Shown: positions 33,098-42,621 of the stretch, one piece after another
Numbering within the stretch: position 1 is the first letter of the stretch
Layout: the number at the start of each line of letters is the position of its first letter
Assembly: GCA_015075405.1 (NCBI GenBank)
Contig: JABTUK010000002.1
Span: 1,240,001-1,304,000, forward strand
DNA: 64,000 nt
From: Anaerolineales bacterium
GTDB taxonomy: Bacteria; Chloroflexota; Anaerolineae; 4572-78; J111
Direction: 5' to 3'
Notes under the pieces: generated by a model
Databases searched by the model: none
The model's input: the letters and a program-made list of their open reading frames with translations, nothing else
What the model was told of the DNA's origin: nothing
Program-made: the position numbers and the translations under genes

Positions 33098-33621
33098 TTA
33101 ATGGCTTCGACGGCATAAATGTCCGGCCCGGCCCCGCTTTGGGTAGACTGGCTGTCTTCTGAGACCCATATCTACCGTCACCCAGCCCCGGCTGTAATCG
33201 TCATCGCTGGGCCGCTCTCCCTTTTTGCGGCCCAGGCTGAGGGCTGTATTCCCCGGCGGGTCGCCCAGCAACCCGCACGGATCCCCTCCCCCTTTATCGC
33301 CAATTTGATAATCCGCAATCTTATCGGCCCAGGGGTCCAGCGGCCCTGACAGGGGAGGTAGGGTAACGGCGCAGTCTTTGGGTCGCAGCAAGGCCGGGCT
33401 GAGTTGGAGGGGTGAGGCCAGGCCGGCCGGACGGAAGGAGAGGGAGGGTTGGAAGGTTGGGCCAGGGCAAAGCTGTCCATTCCTCCACTCCTCCATTCCT
33501 CCACGCCTCCACTCCTCCATGCCTGCTGGCCCAGACCGGTTGAGGTGGTGTCAAACATCTCTTCATAGAGCTGGCCGATGTAAACCGTCGTGCTTTCCCC
33601 CAACCCCTGACCCCTGTTCAA
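33098..33621 (-). pseudogene. frame-broken linker of the Rhs protein
   Basis: Two overlapping frames each keep part of the chain. ESTTVYIGQLYEEMFDTTST (33621 frame) continues the Rhs repeats, and ALLRPKDCAVTLPPLSGPLD to RPSDDDYSRGWVTVDMGL (33520 frame) leads to the C-terminal part. A switch of frame is needed near 33600, near 33500 and near 33170. An octamer repeat (33481-33520) lies at the middle switch. Confidence 0.7.
33481..33520. repeat. 8-bp tandem tract, unit TCCTCCAC/T
   Basis: Five octamers (TCCTCCAC, TCCTCCAT, TCCTCCAC, GCCTCCAC, TCCTCCAT) lie in the broken Rhs linker, close to a change of reading frame. Confidence 0.9.
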
Positions 33622-34348
33622 TTTTCAGCAGCCGGTTGCCGTCGCTGTCGTAAACAAAGGTGGTGGTGTAGGGTTGACCTTCTTGCAGCCAGGTGACTTG
33701 TTTCAGCTTATTCTCGGCGGTCCAGGTTTGGCTGTAGGCCGTGCTGTTCTCCAGGCGGGTCAGCATATTGCCGTTGGCGTCGTAAGTGTACCGGTTTTTC
33801 CCGTCCACCAGGCTGGCCGCGTGGGGGTGGGCCGGGTCGTTGTATTGGTAATCCCACTCCTGCCCGTCTTTGCGCCAGTAGGTCAGGTTGCCGATCTGGT
33901 TGTAGGTGTAAACATGGCTATAAGTGGGCAGGCTGCCGCCCTGGGCTGTGGCCGCCGTCAGCCGGTCCAGGGGGTCGTAGCCAAAGGTCAGGATTTGGGC
34001 CTGGGCGGCCAGGGTATCGGTGATAGTGGTCACATTGCCAACCGGGTCGTAGCTATAGCCCAGGCTCAGCAGCGGGTTGGTATTGGAGAGGACGCGCAGA
34101 CTGCTCAGCCGGTTGCCTTGCTGGGTGGGCGAGTAATATTGATAGTCGGTCTGCAAGCCGTTGCCCAGGTTCAAGGCGTCCAGGTGCGCCTGGGCATCGT
34201 AGGTGGCGCTGCTGATGTATTGGCCGCCCAGCGAGGTGGCCAGGCTTAGCGGCAGGTTGCGGGCGCTGTAGGCGGTTGTGACCGTCTCGCCGTCGGGGTA
34301 GGTCATAGTCCGCACCCGGTCGGCGGCGTCGTAGGAGTAACCGGTCAC
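33563..34348 (-). pseudogene. Rhs YD-repeat segment of the broken Rhs gene
   Basis: This 261-codon segment has classic YD repeats: YSYDAADRVRTMTYPDGETV, LGYSYDPVGNVTTITDTLAA, TFGYDPLDRLTAATAQGGSL, RYTYDANGNMLTRLENSTAY and FVYDSDGNRLLKIE. In Rhs proteins these build the shell that encloses the C-terminal toxin. It begins with GTG overlapping the previous stop by four bases and loses frame after LLKIEQGSG. It has no secretion signal of its own. Confidence 0.85.
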
Positions 34349-34878
34349 TGGCTGTTGTCGGTCCAGACGGCCAACGCCTGGCTGCCGCTGTAAACCACCC
34401 CCGGTAAATCTCGTGAGCCGCTGGTGGCCGCGCTTAAATTAGAGATGCTGCCGCCCGGTGTGCCGCTGCTGGGGATGACCTGGGCCTGGATGACCCCGTC
34501 ATCCCGCCAGGCTAATAAATAATTGCCGCCGCTGGTTCCGGTTACGTCCGGATACCGTTCGGCCCCGCCGGCCGTGTCAATGTTTAATACGGTCGGCTCG
34601 GCCAGGCCGGTACTCCCGGCCACCCGCACCGCGTGAATATCAAAATTGCTGCTGCTAACCTGGCGTTCCCAGGCTACCAGAAACTGCCCGGCTCCATTCG
34701 AGACCACTTTGGGCCAATATAAGCTGCTGTTATCGCCATCCCCGGCTAAACGCTGATTGCTGCCAGAGATGACCCCATTGGCTGTCACTTGCTGGCCATA
34801 AATATCAGAGTGTGATCCGGCTGCCACTAAGCACGCCGCTACTGCTGACCCATTGCCCACCGATGTCCCATGTGCCAC
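34345..34878 (-). pseudogene. propeller-like repeat segment of the broken Rhs gene (part 2)
   Basis: The 177-codon segment continues a repeat of about 55 residues (SDIYGQQVTANGVISGSNQR, FLVAWERQVSSSNFDIHAVR, NYLLAWRDDGVIQAQVI). Its first about 25 residues are out of register with the preceding piece, which ends in the same sequence read in another frame (WDIGGQWVSSSGVLSGSRIT). There is a frameshift in 34805-34878. Confidence 0.75.
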
Positions 34879-35737
34879 TGGTGGGAGAGGGCCGATCGGA
34901 CCAGACCACCAGGTAAGTGCCGCTACTGGACACTGCTACAGCCGGTACATCCATTTTCCGAATGCCGGTCAGATCAAATGCACTCCCCACCAATTGGCCG
35001 CCAGTATTGAGCCGTTGCGCCCATAGGCTACCATAATTGACGCCATAGCGATGGTCGTCCCAAACGACCAGGTATTCATTACTGGTCGGGTTGTAGCTGA
35101 TCGCAGGATCTTCCTGCACCCCATCGGCCTGGCTGATAGTGATTAGACTCCCGGACAGAACGCCGCTGCTGTTGACCTGTTGGCCGTAGATGTCGCCCTG
35201 CCAGCTCCACACACTCAGGAAGTTGCTGCCATCAGAGGCGACGGCGGGATCAGAGACGGTGTTATTCTTATCGCTGACCAGTTCTGCCGGGCCAATCAGC
35301 GGGTCAACCACGACCGGAAACTCGGCCTGGGCTAACCAGGCCGCCGGAATGATGATCCGCAGCCGCTTGCCCTGCAACTCCAACTGCGCGGTCAACTGTC
35401 GCCCCAGCCCGTCGCTGACCAACGCCGGGCCGTAGCCCAAGACAGCTTCATCGCTCTGGCCGCCCCGGCGCACAAAGCGAATCCCTGCTTCATTGGAAAT
35501 AAGCTCCGGCTGTAAGTGGGTTTGAAACTGGCCTTCGATGACCAGATCGCCGTCGGTTGGCGTGCCTTTTTCAAACAGGAAATACTGTTCAACCGTCGCC
35601 TCGCCCACCTCATAGATGGCCTGCCAGCGCCCGGACGCGGGTTGGTAGGTCAGCCAGTTGCCGCCGGCTTTCCGTTCCGGCTGTCCCCCTAACAACGAGG
35701 TCTGCCCAACCCACAGCCCGGTCAAACGGAAATTCAA
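34805..35737 (-). pseudogene. N-terminal ectodomain and propeller-like segment of the broken Rhs gene (part 1)
   Basis: The 310-codon segment has a beta-rich domain (ATVEQYFLFEKGTPTDGDLV, FRVPIP-like RLRIIIPAAWLAQAEFPVVV) and then repeats with DIYGQQVNSSGVLSGSLITI, YLVVWDDHRYGVNYGSLWAQ and YLVVWSDRPSP. It has no signal peptide and starts with a four-base overlap to the preceding secreted segment, as expected for one long coding sequence broken by a frameshift. Confidence 0.75.
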
Positions 35738-36840
35738 GGCGGCGTGCCGGTTGTCGGGGCTGGGCTAATCTCGGCGGCCAGGCTCAAGGCGCTGGCCGGG
35801 GCATCCCCCGCCACGCGCCCCACGAAGCCGACCGTCAGCGCCGGTTGCGCGGCTAACTCCAGTGGAATTGACCAGGTCAACAAGCGGGCGAGCGGGTTGA
35901 AACCCGGCGTCACTGCGCCCAACGCGGCGTCGTAGCTCAATTCTGCCGGCAGAGTACTGCTGATAACCAGGTTCTCGACCGGAATTTGACCGGGATTGGA
36001 CAGGGTCAGGGTGAGTGTCGCCGTTGGGGTCAGGGTCGGGGTTAACGTCAGCACGACGGTCGGGGTCAGGGTTGGCGTTTCCGTTACCTCAACGGTAGCG
36101 GTTGGCTCAGGGGTAGGTGTCTCCGTTTCAGGCAGAGGTTGGGTCGTGTCCGTAGGGGTGGGGGTGTCGGTAGCCGGGCTGACCGTGGTGGCGGTGGCCG
36201 GAGGGGTATCGGTGTCTGTTGGCAGCGCGGTCGCTGTATCGGCGGGAGGTGGGGTCGGCGTGTCGGTCGGAACGGGCGTCTCTGTTGTGGTTGCCTCCGT
36301 TGTTGGCGTTGCCGGTGGCTCTTCAGTTTGATAGGCCGGACGCCTGGCTGGATTTGCATAAATAGCAGCGGGCGAAATTGAAGTGAACCATGTCGTAACC
36401 GGCTCTTTTACCGGCTCGGTGAATAGCTGAGGTCGCTTTGCCAGGGTTTCTGTTTCGGCATCAGGCTGATTTAAATCCTTTCGGATAGAGGGCGCAGCCA
36501 TCATCAGCGCCGGGGGTGGGAGTAATTGCGCTAATAAAGCTGCCAGTAACAAAAGGTGCAGCCAACGGGTCAGCCGGTTAGGATAGGTCTGTATAAAGGG
36601 GCCTCCTGAAAAAAATGGCAAGTTGAATATGAAAAGTGAGCCAAACAAAAAACGCGCTAACCGCTTTTGCCTCCTTAGTTTAGGGAAACAATCGCCGTTG
36701 GCGCGTTGGCCGTCAGTAAATTTTGTTTTGAGGTCAGGATGGATGGATGGATGGAAGAAGGGAGGGGGTAGAGAGGGGAGAGGGTTACGAGATTTGATGA
36801 AGGTTGTGGCACAGGGGTGGGTTTTGGTCATTCTGGTCAT
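35734..36840 (-). CDS. signal-bearing N-terminus of the broken Rhs protein with Thr/Pro stalk
   Basis: This is a 368-residue piece. The first about 90 residues are basic and contain a late hydrophobic stretch (WLHLLLLAALLAQLLPPPAL) that serves as the secretion signal, so the true start may be internal (for example the Met codon just after the FIKSRN stretch is absent, and the region 1-70 looks non-native). Residues about 175-290 are a Thr/Pro/Glu-rich stalk (PTDTPTPPPADTATALPTDT and similar). A DUF11-like sandwich follows (LSNPGQIPVENLVISSTLPA, RLLTWSIPLELAAQPALTVG). It ends at a stop that the downstream ectodomain frame overlaps by four bases. Confidence 0.65.
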   Translation of the reverse strand: MTRMTKTHPCATTFIKSRNPLPSLPPPFFHPSIHPDLKTKFTDGQRANGDCFPKLRRQKRLARFLFGSLFIFNLPFFSGGPFIQTYPNRLTRWLHLLLLAALLAQLLPPPALMMAAPSIRKDLNQPDAETETLAKRPQLFTEPVKEPVTTWFTSISPAAIYANPARRPAYQTEEPPATPTTEATTTETPVPTDTPTPPPADTATALPTDTDTPPATATTVSPATDTPTPTDTTQPLPETETPTPEPTATVEVTETPTLTPTVVLTLTPTLTPTATLTLTLSNPGQIPVENLVISSTLPAELSYDAALGAVTPGFNPLARLLTWSIPLELAAQPALTVGFVGRVAGDAPASALSLAAEISPAPTTGTPP

Positions 36841-36934
36841 CTCAATTGAGATTGCTGGTTTGACAAAACAAAACCACCCGTAACCTTATCACTACTTCAC
36901 CAGAATTTCATAGGAATTTGGTCTGAGTCTCTTT

Positions 36935-39526
36935 TCACTCAACCACAAACCGAACCAGCTCGGCAAAATCGCCGCCGCTGTCAACGGGCAGGCGCTGGCC
37001 GGTTTCAACCTCATAAAAGCCGGTAATGAGGCGATAACTGCCGGGAGGCAGGCCCGTGTCGGGCAGGGGTAAAGCGAAGGTATCGGCAATGATTTCGCCA
37101 GGGGACCACAAATGGGTGGGGTAGAGGCCGTTGAAGGGCTGGCTGTCCCAACTGCTGACGACTTCGCCCTGTTGGTTGAGCAGTTGCAGAAAAACGGTGT
37201 AGGGCCGGTCGGTGGGCTGGAGGGTTTGCCAGTGGAAGGTAACAGGGAGTAAGGAGTAGGAAGTAGGGAGTAGGGGATCGTGGAGGTTGGGCAAGGTTAC
37301 GCCAATGAGTTTGATGGAATCGCCGAAGGTAATGGAGAGAGGGGTAGCAGGCCAGCGGGGGTCGCTACCATTGGGCGAGATGTAGAACAGGCCAAGTTGA
37401 ACTTGGTCACTGGAAGGATAAGCCATTTCATCCTTCATCCTTCCGCCTTCATCCTTTACAATCGGTAATCGCTGGCCGGTTCTATCGTCAAAAAAACCGA
37501 GGCGGACCAGATAGGGGCCGGGGGCGGCATCGGGGCCAACCCAGAGGATGTGCTGGCTCGGTAGAATACCGTTGGGCCGCCAGCGGTACATATCTTCCCG
37601 AAAGGCTTCGCCTTCCCATTGGTTGATGGGATTGCCGGCGCGGTCAATGAGTTGCAGAAACAGGCGGCTGTCAAAGGTCGTATCGGTCAGGCTGCGCCAA
37701 TAGAAATTGAGGGTCAGCGGCTGGCCGGGCCGGATGACAGCCGGCAGCACCTCGTAGCCGGTCAGTTCGGCCAGGTTGGCCCAGTTGAGGCTGATGGTTC
37801 GCTCCGGGGTGGTTTCGGTGAACATGGGCAGTAACGGCGCAGGGTCGGCGATAGTCCGCAGGTGGGCCAGTTCGCTGCCAAAACGGTCCCGATAGATTTC
37901 CGGTTCGCTGCTGGCCATCAGTTCATCCAGGGCCGCCTGTTCCGCCGGTCGAGGCGGGCGCGAAACATAGGCCGCGCCCCGACCGTCGGCCCGGCGGCTT
38001 AGCCAGACCCAGGCCGGCGAGGTGGGAATATTGCCCACATTGAGCATCCGAAAATCGTTGGGCAGAGTGACCAGCCGGATCGGGCCATTCAAGGAATCAG
38101 CCGGGACGGGCTGCTCGGTAAAGTAATCGCGCAGCAGGTAGCGGGTGGTCGGGTGGACATACAGTTGAAAAGGGATGGCTACCGCCGTGTCGCCGGTCTG
38201 GTCAATCACGTGATTGATAAAATCAACCAGCGGGCCGTTGTACTCCACATACGTTTCCTCGGCCCTGGCCCAGCGGTAGAAGTAATCAAAGGTGGTCAGG
38301 CCGGTTTCGATGAAGAGAACAGTTATAAGCAGGATGGGCACGAGACGGGGTGCGTGGGTCGTGATACGTGATACGTGATACGTGATACGTGATACTTCTG
38401 TTAGTCCTAACGCAAAAATGATGAAGTAGATCGGCAGGAGGGCGGACAGGCGTAAAGCGTGGATGGGGGGGACGGCTAGCAGGGCCGGTAAAAAGAGGAT
38501 GAGGAGCGCACTGACCAGAAACAGGCAGGTATCGCAGCGAAACCGGCGCAGGCAGAGGATCAGGCCGGGCCAGAAACCGAGCCAGCCGAGCCAGCCGAGC
38601 ATGGGCCGGCCCGGCAGGTGATGCCGCCAGTTGGGGTCGCCGCCATCAACAAACAGGCGTACCGCCGTGACAAGATGCTGTAACAGGTCGCCGGGGGTGT
38701 TGGGGGTAAAGAAAACGTCGCCGGTGCGGGCTGAGAACAGGGCCGGGTTTTGATAAAAAATCCAGCCCAGCGGGGCAAAAATAAGCGCCGAAACCAAGGC
38801 CATGAGGATCAACCCCAGCCATAGGTTGTTGCGCCGGGCCACGTCGCGCCAATTCAGGGCGGTCCAAACCAGGGCAAACCCGGCAAAAACCAGCGGCAAA
38901 GCCCGCGCCGACAGGTAGGTATACTGGCTGAGACCCAGGGCCAACCCGGCCAGCCCTATCCACTTGACCGACCAGTCCTGCCAGCCGCGCCAAAAAGCAT
39001 AAAAAACCAGTCCGGCGGCCAGCGGCAGCAAAATCCCCCGAAACCCGCCTCGACTCAGGCTAATGTGCCAGAATGATGTAGCCAGGGCAGCCGTGGCTAC
39101 GTAGGGCAGCCAGACTGAAAGGAGATTGGACGCTTCGCGTGGAGATTGGACGCTTCGCGTGGAGATTGGGACCCGACACCCGACACCTGACACCTGACAC
39201 CTGACACCTGCTTTAAAGAGTCGCCGGGCCAGGATGTACATAAGCGGGATGGTTAGCGTGCCAACCAGCGGCCCGATGAGCCGGGAGGTGAAAGGGTGCG
39301 CCCCAAAAATCCAGATAAAGACGGCCTGCAAATAGATAAATATCGGCTCGCGGCCGTTGTTACCGGCAAAAAAGAGCGGCCATGGCCCGCCATCGAGCAG
39401 CCAGGCGGCGTCCATGGAATAGTAGGCTTCGTCGTACCACAGGCCGGGCGGGATGGCCGGCAGTTGCCAGACCCGCAAGAAAAAAGCTAACAAAATGAGC
39501 GGCAGAAGAATTTTATAGCGTTTCAA
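36935..39526 (-). CDS. GT-C (GT39/PMT_2-type) glycosyltransferase with two tail modules
   Basis: This is an 863-residue membrane protein, the last of the second GT-C run. The acidic motif lies in PGLWYDEAYYSMDAA, residues 32-33, a more classical GT39 N-terminus than its neighbours. About ten helices are followed by a soluble tail with LTLNFYWRSLTDTTFDSRLF, then VTFHWQTLQPTDRPYTVFLQ and THLWSPGEIIADTFALPLP, so both tail modules are divergent versions of the common type. In-frame repeats occur at 37245, 37427, 38361 and 39121-39210. The start overlaps the upstream paralog by four bases. Confidence 0.85.
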   Translation of the reverse strand: MKRYKILLPLILLAFFLRVWQLPAIPPGLWYDEAYYSMDAAWLLDGGPWPLFFAGNNGREPIFIYLQAVFIWIFGAHPFTSRLIGPLVGTLTIPLMYILARRLFKAGVRCQVSGVGCRVPISTRSVQSPREASNLLSVWLPYVATAALATSFWHISLSRGGFRGILLPLAAGLVFYAFWRGWQDWSVKWIGLAGLALGLSQYTYLSARALPLVFAGFALVWTALNWRDVARRNNLWLGLILMALVSALIFAPLGWIFYQNPALFSARTGDVFFTPNTPGDLLQHLVTAVRLFVDGGDPNWRHHLPGRPMLGWLGWLGFWPGLILCLRRFRCDTCLFLVSALLILFLPALLAVPPIHALRLSALLPIYFIIFALGLTEVSRITYHVSRITTHAPRLVPILLITVLFIETGLTTFDYFYRWARAEETYVEYNGPLVDFINHVIDQTGDTAVAIPFQLYVHPTTRYLLRDYFTEQPVPADSLNGPIRLVTLPNDFRMLNVGNIPTSPAWVWLSRRADGRGAAYVSRPPRPAEQAALDELMASSEPEIYRDRFGSELAHLRTIADPAPLLPMFTETTPERTISLNWANLAELTGYEVLPAVIRPGQPLTLNFYWRSLTDTTFDSRLFLQLIDRAGNPINQWEGEAFREDMYRWRPNGILPSQHILWVGPDAAPGPYLVRLGFFDDRTGQRLPIVKDEGGRMKDEMAYPSSDQVQLGLFYISPNGSDPRWPATPLSITFGDSIKLIGVTLPNLHDPLLPTSYSLLPVTFHWQTLQPTDRPYTVFLQLLNQQGEVVSSWDSQPFNGLYPTHLWSPGEIIADTFALPLPDTGLPPGSYRLITGFYEVETGQRLPVDSGGDFAELVRFVVE
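37245..37272. repeat. 7-bp tandem tract, unit GGGAGTA
   Basis: Four heptamers (GGGAGTA, AGGAGTA, GGAAGTA, GGGAGTA) are read as LLPTSYSLLP, just before the VTFHW strand that corresponds to LTLYW in the other paralogs. Confidence 0.9.
37427..37454. repeat. 7-bp tandem tract, unit TTCATCC
   Basis: TTCATCC, TTCATCC, TTCCGCC and TTCATCC are read as KDEGGRMKDE in a loop between the tail modules. The same four-unit order, including the odd third unit, occurs in the inverted repeat at 27468-27498. Confidence 0.92.
38361..38395. repeat. 7-bp tandem tract, unit GTGATAC
   Basis: Five perfect units are read as VSRITYHVSRITTH in the loop before the last membrane helix, the same place as tracts in three other GT-C paralogs. 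Confidence 0.95.
39121..39210. repeat. 20-bp direct repeat followed by a 7-bp tract (CTGACAC)
   Basis: GGAGATTGGACGCTTCGCGT occurs twice plus a 9-base partial copy (39121-39169), then five heptamers CCGACAC/CTGACAC (39173-39207). Both are in frame in the 863-aa GT-C gene (RSVQSPREAS and CQVSGVGCRV), in the loop after the second helix pair. Confidence 0.94.
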
Positions 39527-42519
39527 GGTAACTCAATCGGCTCCAACGGAATTTCGTTAGCCGGGTTGTCCGGCACAGCCAGGCGCTCGCCTGTAGCCAG
39601 GTTATACAGGCCCACCACCGGCGTGTAGCGGCCCGGCGGAATCTCAACCAGGGGCAAGGTAAGCTCATCGCTGATAATTTCATCCGTATCCCACAAACTG
39701 GTGGGGTAGCGCCCCCCGGCGGGTGGACTATCTTTTTGAGCAACGTTCTCATTGGCCGCATCACGCAGATGGACAAAAGTAGTGTAATCGGCAGCAGGCG
39801 TAGTGTCTGCCCGCCAGTACAACTTCATTGACACTTGACACTTGACACTTGACACTTGACACTCACGCGCCACATCATACCCCAGCAGGGTAATCTGATG
39901 TCCTAATGTTTGCTCAACTTTCACCTGCGGCTGCGGATGTTCAATCACCAGACCCGGCGGCGGTCCCCCCACTTTGATCGGCCCCAGGCGGATGCTGCTT
40001 TGTCCGGTAGGCTGCCCGTTTTGCAGCACCGGCAGCGAAACCGCCCCACTGTCCGTTTCCTCATAAAGACCCAAATCGAGGGTGTAGATACCGGGGGGCG
40101 CAGCCGGGTCTACGGGCACGCCAAAGGCATCGGTAATGACCTCGCCGGGAACCCACAACAAGGTACTGTAGCCATCACGCGGGCGGCGGTCGTAGCCGCC
40201 CCAGCGGCGCTGTTGGCTGTCGAGCAGATTATCAAAAATTTGGTAATCCGCGCCTGGATAAGCCAGGCTTTGCCAATAGAGGGTTAACGGCAGGCGCTGT
40301 CCCGGCTGGATACGCCGGGTGGGCAGATCGTAACCCAACAACTGCGCTTCGTTGTTAAAGTTGGCAATGAGCGGCTGCGGGATAGGCGGGGGGGTGAAAC
40401 TGCGCGGGGGCAGGTCAATGAGCAAATCACGGCAGCGGGTTGAGCCAGCCTGCGCCTGATACCGGCTCGACCAGTCCGGCCCAACCATAAAAAAGTGCAT
40501 CTGCCCCACAGTTGCTAAAGGTTCCGGTGCGGGCTGTATTGCGCTGGCGGTCAAAGCCGTGAGACGGGGCGGCTCCGGGCTGATGAAGGTCAATGTAGAG
40601 CGCAGGCGGTAGGGCTGGCTAAAAATAGAGTCGGGCTGGCCCTGAAACCAAACCGCGCATGGATCGGGGGCGGGGTAAGCCGCCTGGGCCAGCGTGACCT
40701 GCCCCAACGCCACTCTTTTTTCCTCGGCCAAAGGTTTGCCCGACCGGTCGAGCAGACGAAGCTGCAACTGATAGACGCCGGGCAACGAGCCGGTCAACGG
40801 CAGCCAATGGGTATCTTTGATGATGTCGCCTGGCTCCCAGGCGCGGGTAGGGTAGCGTCCCTGCGCCGGCTGGCCCAGGGTGTAGCTGACCAGCGAGTCG
40901 GCTTGATCCCGCAAACTCAATTCGATCAGATAATCGGCCGGCATAAAGGCGCTGGCCTCCCACCACAGGCTTACTTCTAATGAAGCGGAGGGAGTTTCAC
41001 GCCACGAAACACCGGTGAGGCGCATGCCCTCGACCAGATTCTCGTCCAGAGGGTGCAGGTCGGCGGGCAGGGTGGGAGGCGTTTGTTTCACCCAAACCGG
41101 CATCGGCGCAGGATAGGCCGCCGCCGCCCAGCCCACCTGCCCCAGCCCACTCCACAGCAGCAGGCCAACCACCAACGCCGGCCCCAACCGGCTGGACCAG
41201 CGACTCCAGCCCCAAACCCATAAAATAGCTATCGCCGAAGCCGCCGGCAGCAGCAAATGTCGCCCCTGGACCGCCTCGCGTGGGTCATACGAGAAAAGAA
41301 CCCGCGCCGCCAGCAGCGGAATAATGAGGACGGTATGCAGCACCAGCAAACTCAGCCAGATGCGGTTGTCGGCGGCAGCTTGCCGCCAGACCTGCCACAA
41401 ACCGGCCAGGCTGACCAGTGCAACCAGGCTGAAGGCCAGGGCCAGCCAGGGCGACAGGATAAAGCGCCCGGCCACCGGGGCTGCCCAAAAGGAGTCCAGC
41501 AGCAGTTGCGCCAATTGCCCATAATCACGCGGCAGGGGAGAGCGAGCCGCAATCTCGCTCTGCTGACCAAAAAGGGAGGCCGCAATAGCCACGGAGGTGG
41601 TATCGCTGCCATCGCCCACCAGCAATGGCTGCAACACCCCCAGCAGCGGCCCCTGGGTATCAATGGTGTTAAAGTGCCAGAGCAAAAAGCCAAACCACCA
41701 GCTTGCCGCCAGCAGTGTCCCGGCTCCGGCCAGCAGCAGGGGTTTGAGCCAAAAACGCCAGCCGGTCGGCTGATGCTGCCGCCACTTGAACCAGGCCAGT
41801 CCGGCCACGCCGCCGATTTCAAAAGGCAGTAAGATGGCGCTGTATTTGATGGTAATGGCCAGCCCGGCCAGCAGCCCCAGGCTGAACCACCAGCGGGCCT
41901 GCTGCGGCCGGACAATGGCTTGCAGGCTGACCAGCAAGAACAAGGCGCTCACCGCCGCGCTGAGACTCTCGTAGGTCAAGACTGAACTGTGAAAAACAAC
42001 TGCTGGAATAAAAGCAACCCCCGCCGCCGCCAGCAGCGCCCGTCGGCGGCTGGGCCAGAGGGTCAGGCTGGTCAGGTAGGTCAGTCCAATCAGCACCAGT
42101 CCAAACAGAATTGACCCGGCCCGTCCGAGATGCCACAGCAGCACTTCCCCTTGGTAGGCCGGCAGTTCATAGCCGCTGTGGACCAGGGCGTAGGGGTCGG
42201 GCCAGTTATCGGCCAACTGGCGTCGGGGCGAGTCAAGCGGGCGGAGCAGCCGGGTCGGCTCCACCCCGGCAGTTGCGGCGGCTACTAACAGGTGATAAAG
42301 CGGCGGGGCATCGGCTTTGTAACCGGCTTCGGCGCGTTCGGTTGGGGTGGTTGGCAGATGACCATGCTCGGCAATAAAACGGACATACAGAAAATGCGCC
42401 CATTCGTCGTTGCCAGCCGTAAGAGGCGCAACAATACTGTGGGCGGCAGCGAGGGCGAGATAAATAAGCAAAATCAGTCCTAAAGCCAGATGTTTTTTCA
42501 ACTCGAAGACGAAGCGCAT
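39523..42519 (-). CDS. GT-C (GT39/PMT_2-type) glycosyltransferase with modules A, B and C
   Basis: The ATG at 42519 (MRFVFELKKHLALGL) gives 998 residues. The frame is open to a TTG at 42564, but that codon lies inside an octamer repeat. The acidic pair is in TAGNDEWAHFLY (about residues 38-39), followed by YKADAPPLYHLLVAAATAGV. About twelve helices precede a tail with module A (AQGRYPTRAWEPGDIIKDTH), module B (GGYDRRP, VPGEVITDAFGVPV) and module C (HLRDAANENVAQKDSPPAGG, RYPTSLWDTDEIISDELTLP). Only one repeat tract is present inside (39828-39862). Its 3' end overlaps the next paralog by four bases. Confidence 0.86.
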   Translation of the reverse strand: MRFVFELKKHLALGLILLIYLALAAAHSIVAPLTAGNDEWAHFLYVRFIAEHGHLPTTPTERAEAGYKADAPPLYHLLVAAATAGVEPTRLLRPLDSPRRQLADNWPDPYALVHSGYELPAYQGEVLLWHLGRAGSILFGLVLIGLTYLTSLTLWPSRRRALLAAAGVAFIPAVVFHSSVLTYESLSAAVSALFLLVSLQAIVRPQQARWWFSLGLLAGLAITIKYSAILLPFEIGGVAGLAWFKWRQHQPTGWRFWLKPLLLAGAGTLLAASWWFGFLLWHFNTIDTQGPLLGVLQPLLVGDGSDTTSVAIAASLFGQQSEIAARSPLPRDYGQLAQLLLDSFWAAPVAGRFILSPWLALAFSLVALVSLAGLWQVWRQAAADNRIWLSLLVLHTVLIIPLLAARVLFSYDPREAVQGRHLLLPAASAIAILWVWGWSRWSSRLGPALVVGLLLWSGLGQVGWAAAAYPAPMPVWVKQTPPTLPADLHPLDENLVEGMRLTGVSWRETPSASLEVSLWWEASAFMPADYLIELSLRDQADSLVSYTLGQPAQGRYPTRAWEPGDIIKDTHWLPLTGSLPGVYQLQLRLLDRSGKPLAEEKRVALGQVTLAQAAYPAPDPCAVWFQGQPDSIFSQPYRLRSTLTFISPEPPRLTALTASAIQPAPEPLATVGQMHFFMVGPDWSSRYQAQAGSTRCRDLLIDLPPRSFTPPPIPQPLIANFNNEAQLLGYDLPTRRIQPGQRLPLTLYWQSLAYPGADYQIFDNLLDSQQRRWGGYDRRPRDGYSTLLWVPGEVITDAFGVPVDPAAPPGIYTLDLGLYEETDSGAVSLPVLQNGQPTGQSSIRLGPIKVGGPPPGLVIEHPQPQVKVEQTLGHQITLLGYDVARECQVSSVKCQVSMKLYWRADTTPAADYTTFVHLRDAANENVAQKDSPPAGGRYPTSLWDTDEIISDELTLPLVEIPPGRYTPVVGLYNLATGERLAVPDNPANEIPLEPIELP
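39828..39862. repeat. 7-bp tandem tract, unit TTGACAC
   Basis: Five perfect units are read as CQVSSVKCQVSMKLYW at the start of the final module of the 998-aa GT-C protein, matching the position of tracts at 12925 and 42921. Confidence 0.96.
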
Positions 42520-42554
42520 CAGGGTTCTGTTATCTGCATAGAAGTGTTCATGAG

Positions 42555-42621
42555 AAGGTCGCAAGGTCGCAGGGTCGCAAGGATACTTTACCCTGTCTAC
42601 CGTCTACTGTCTACCATCTAC
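42555..42621. repeat. 8-bp tract (AAGGTCGC) and 7-bp tract (TGTCTAC) between two GT-C genes
   Basis: Three octamers plus a partial copy (42555-42583) and four heptamers (42594-42621) fill the gap. The heptamer tract covers the stop codon (42604) of the upstream GT-C gene. Confidence 0.9.

Noticed and set aside
36120..36310. A plus-strand Val/Gly-rich protein over the Thr/Pro stalk
   Set aside because: It is an antisense reading of the repetitive stalk codons with no plausible start context.
34345..36840. An operon of separate small genes with four-base overlaps
   Set aside because: Downstream pieces lack signal peptides and continue the repeat pattern of one ectodomain, so frameshifts in one long gene explain the layout better.
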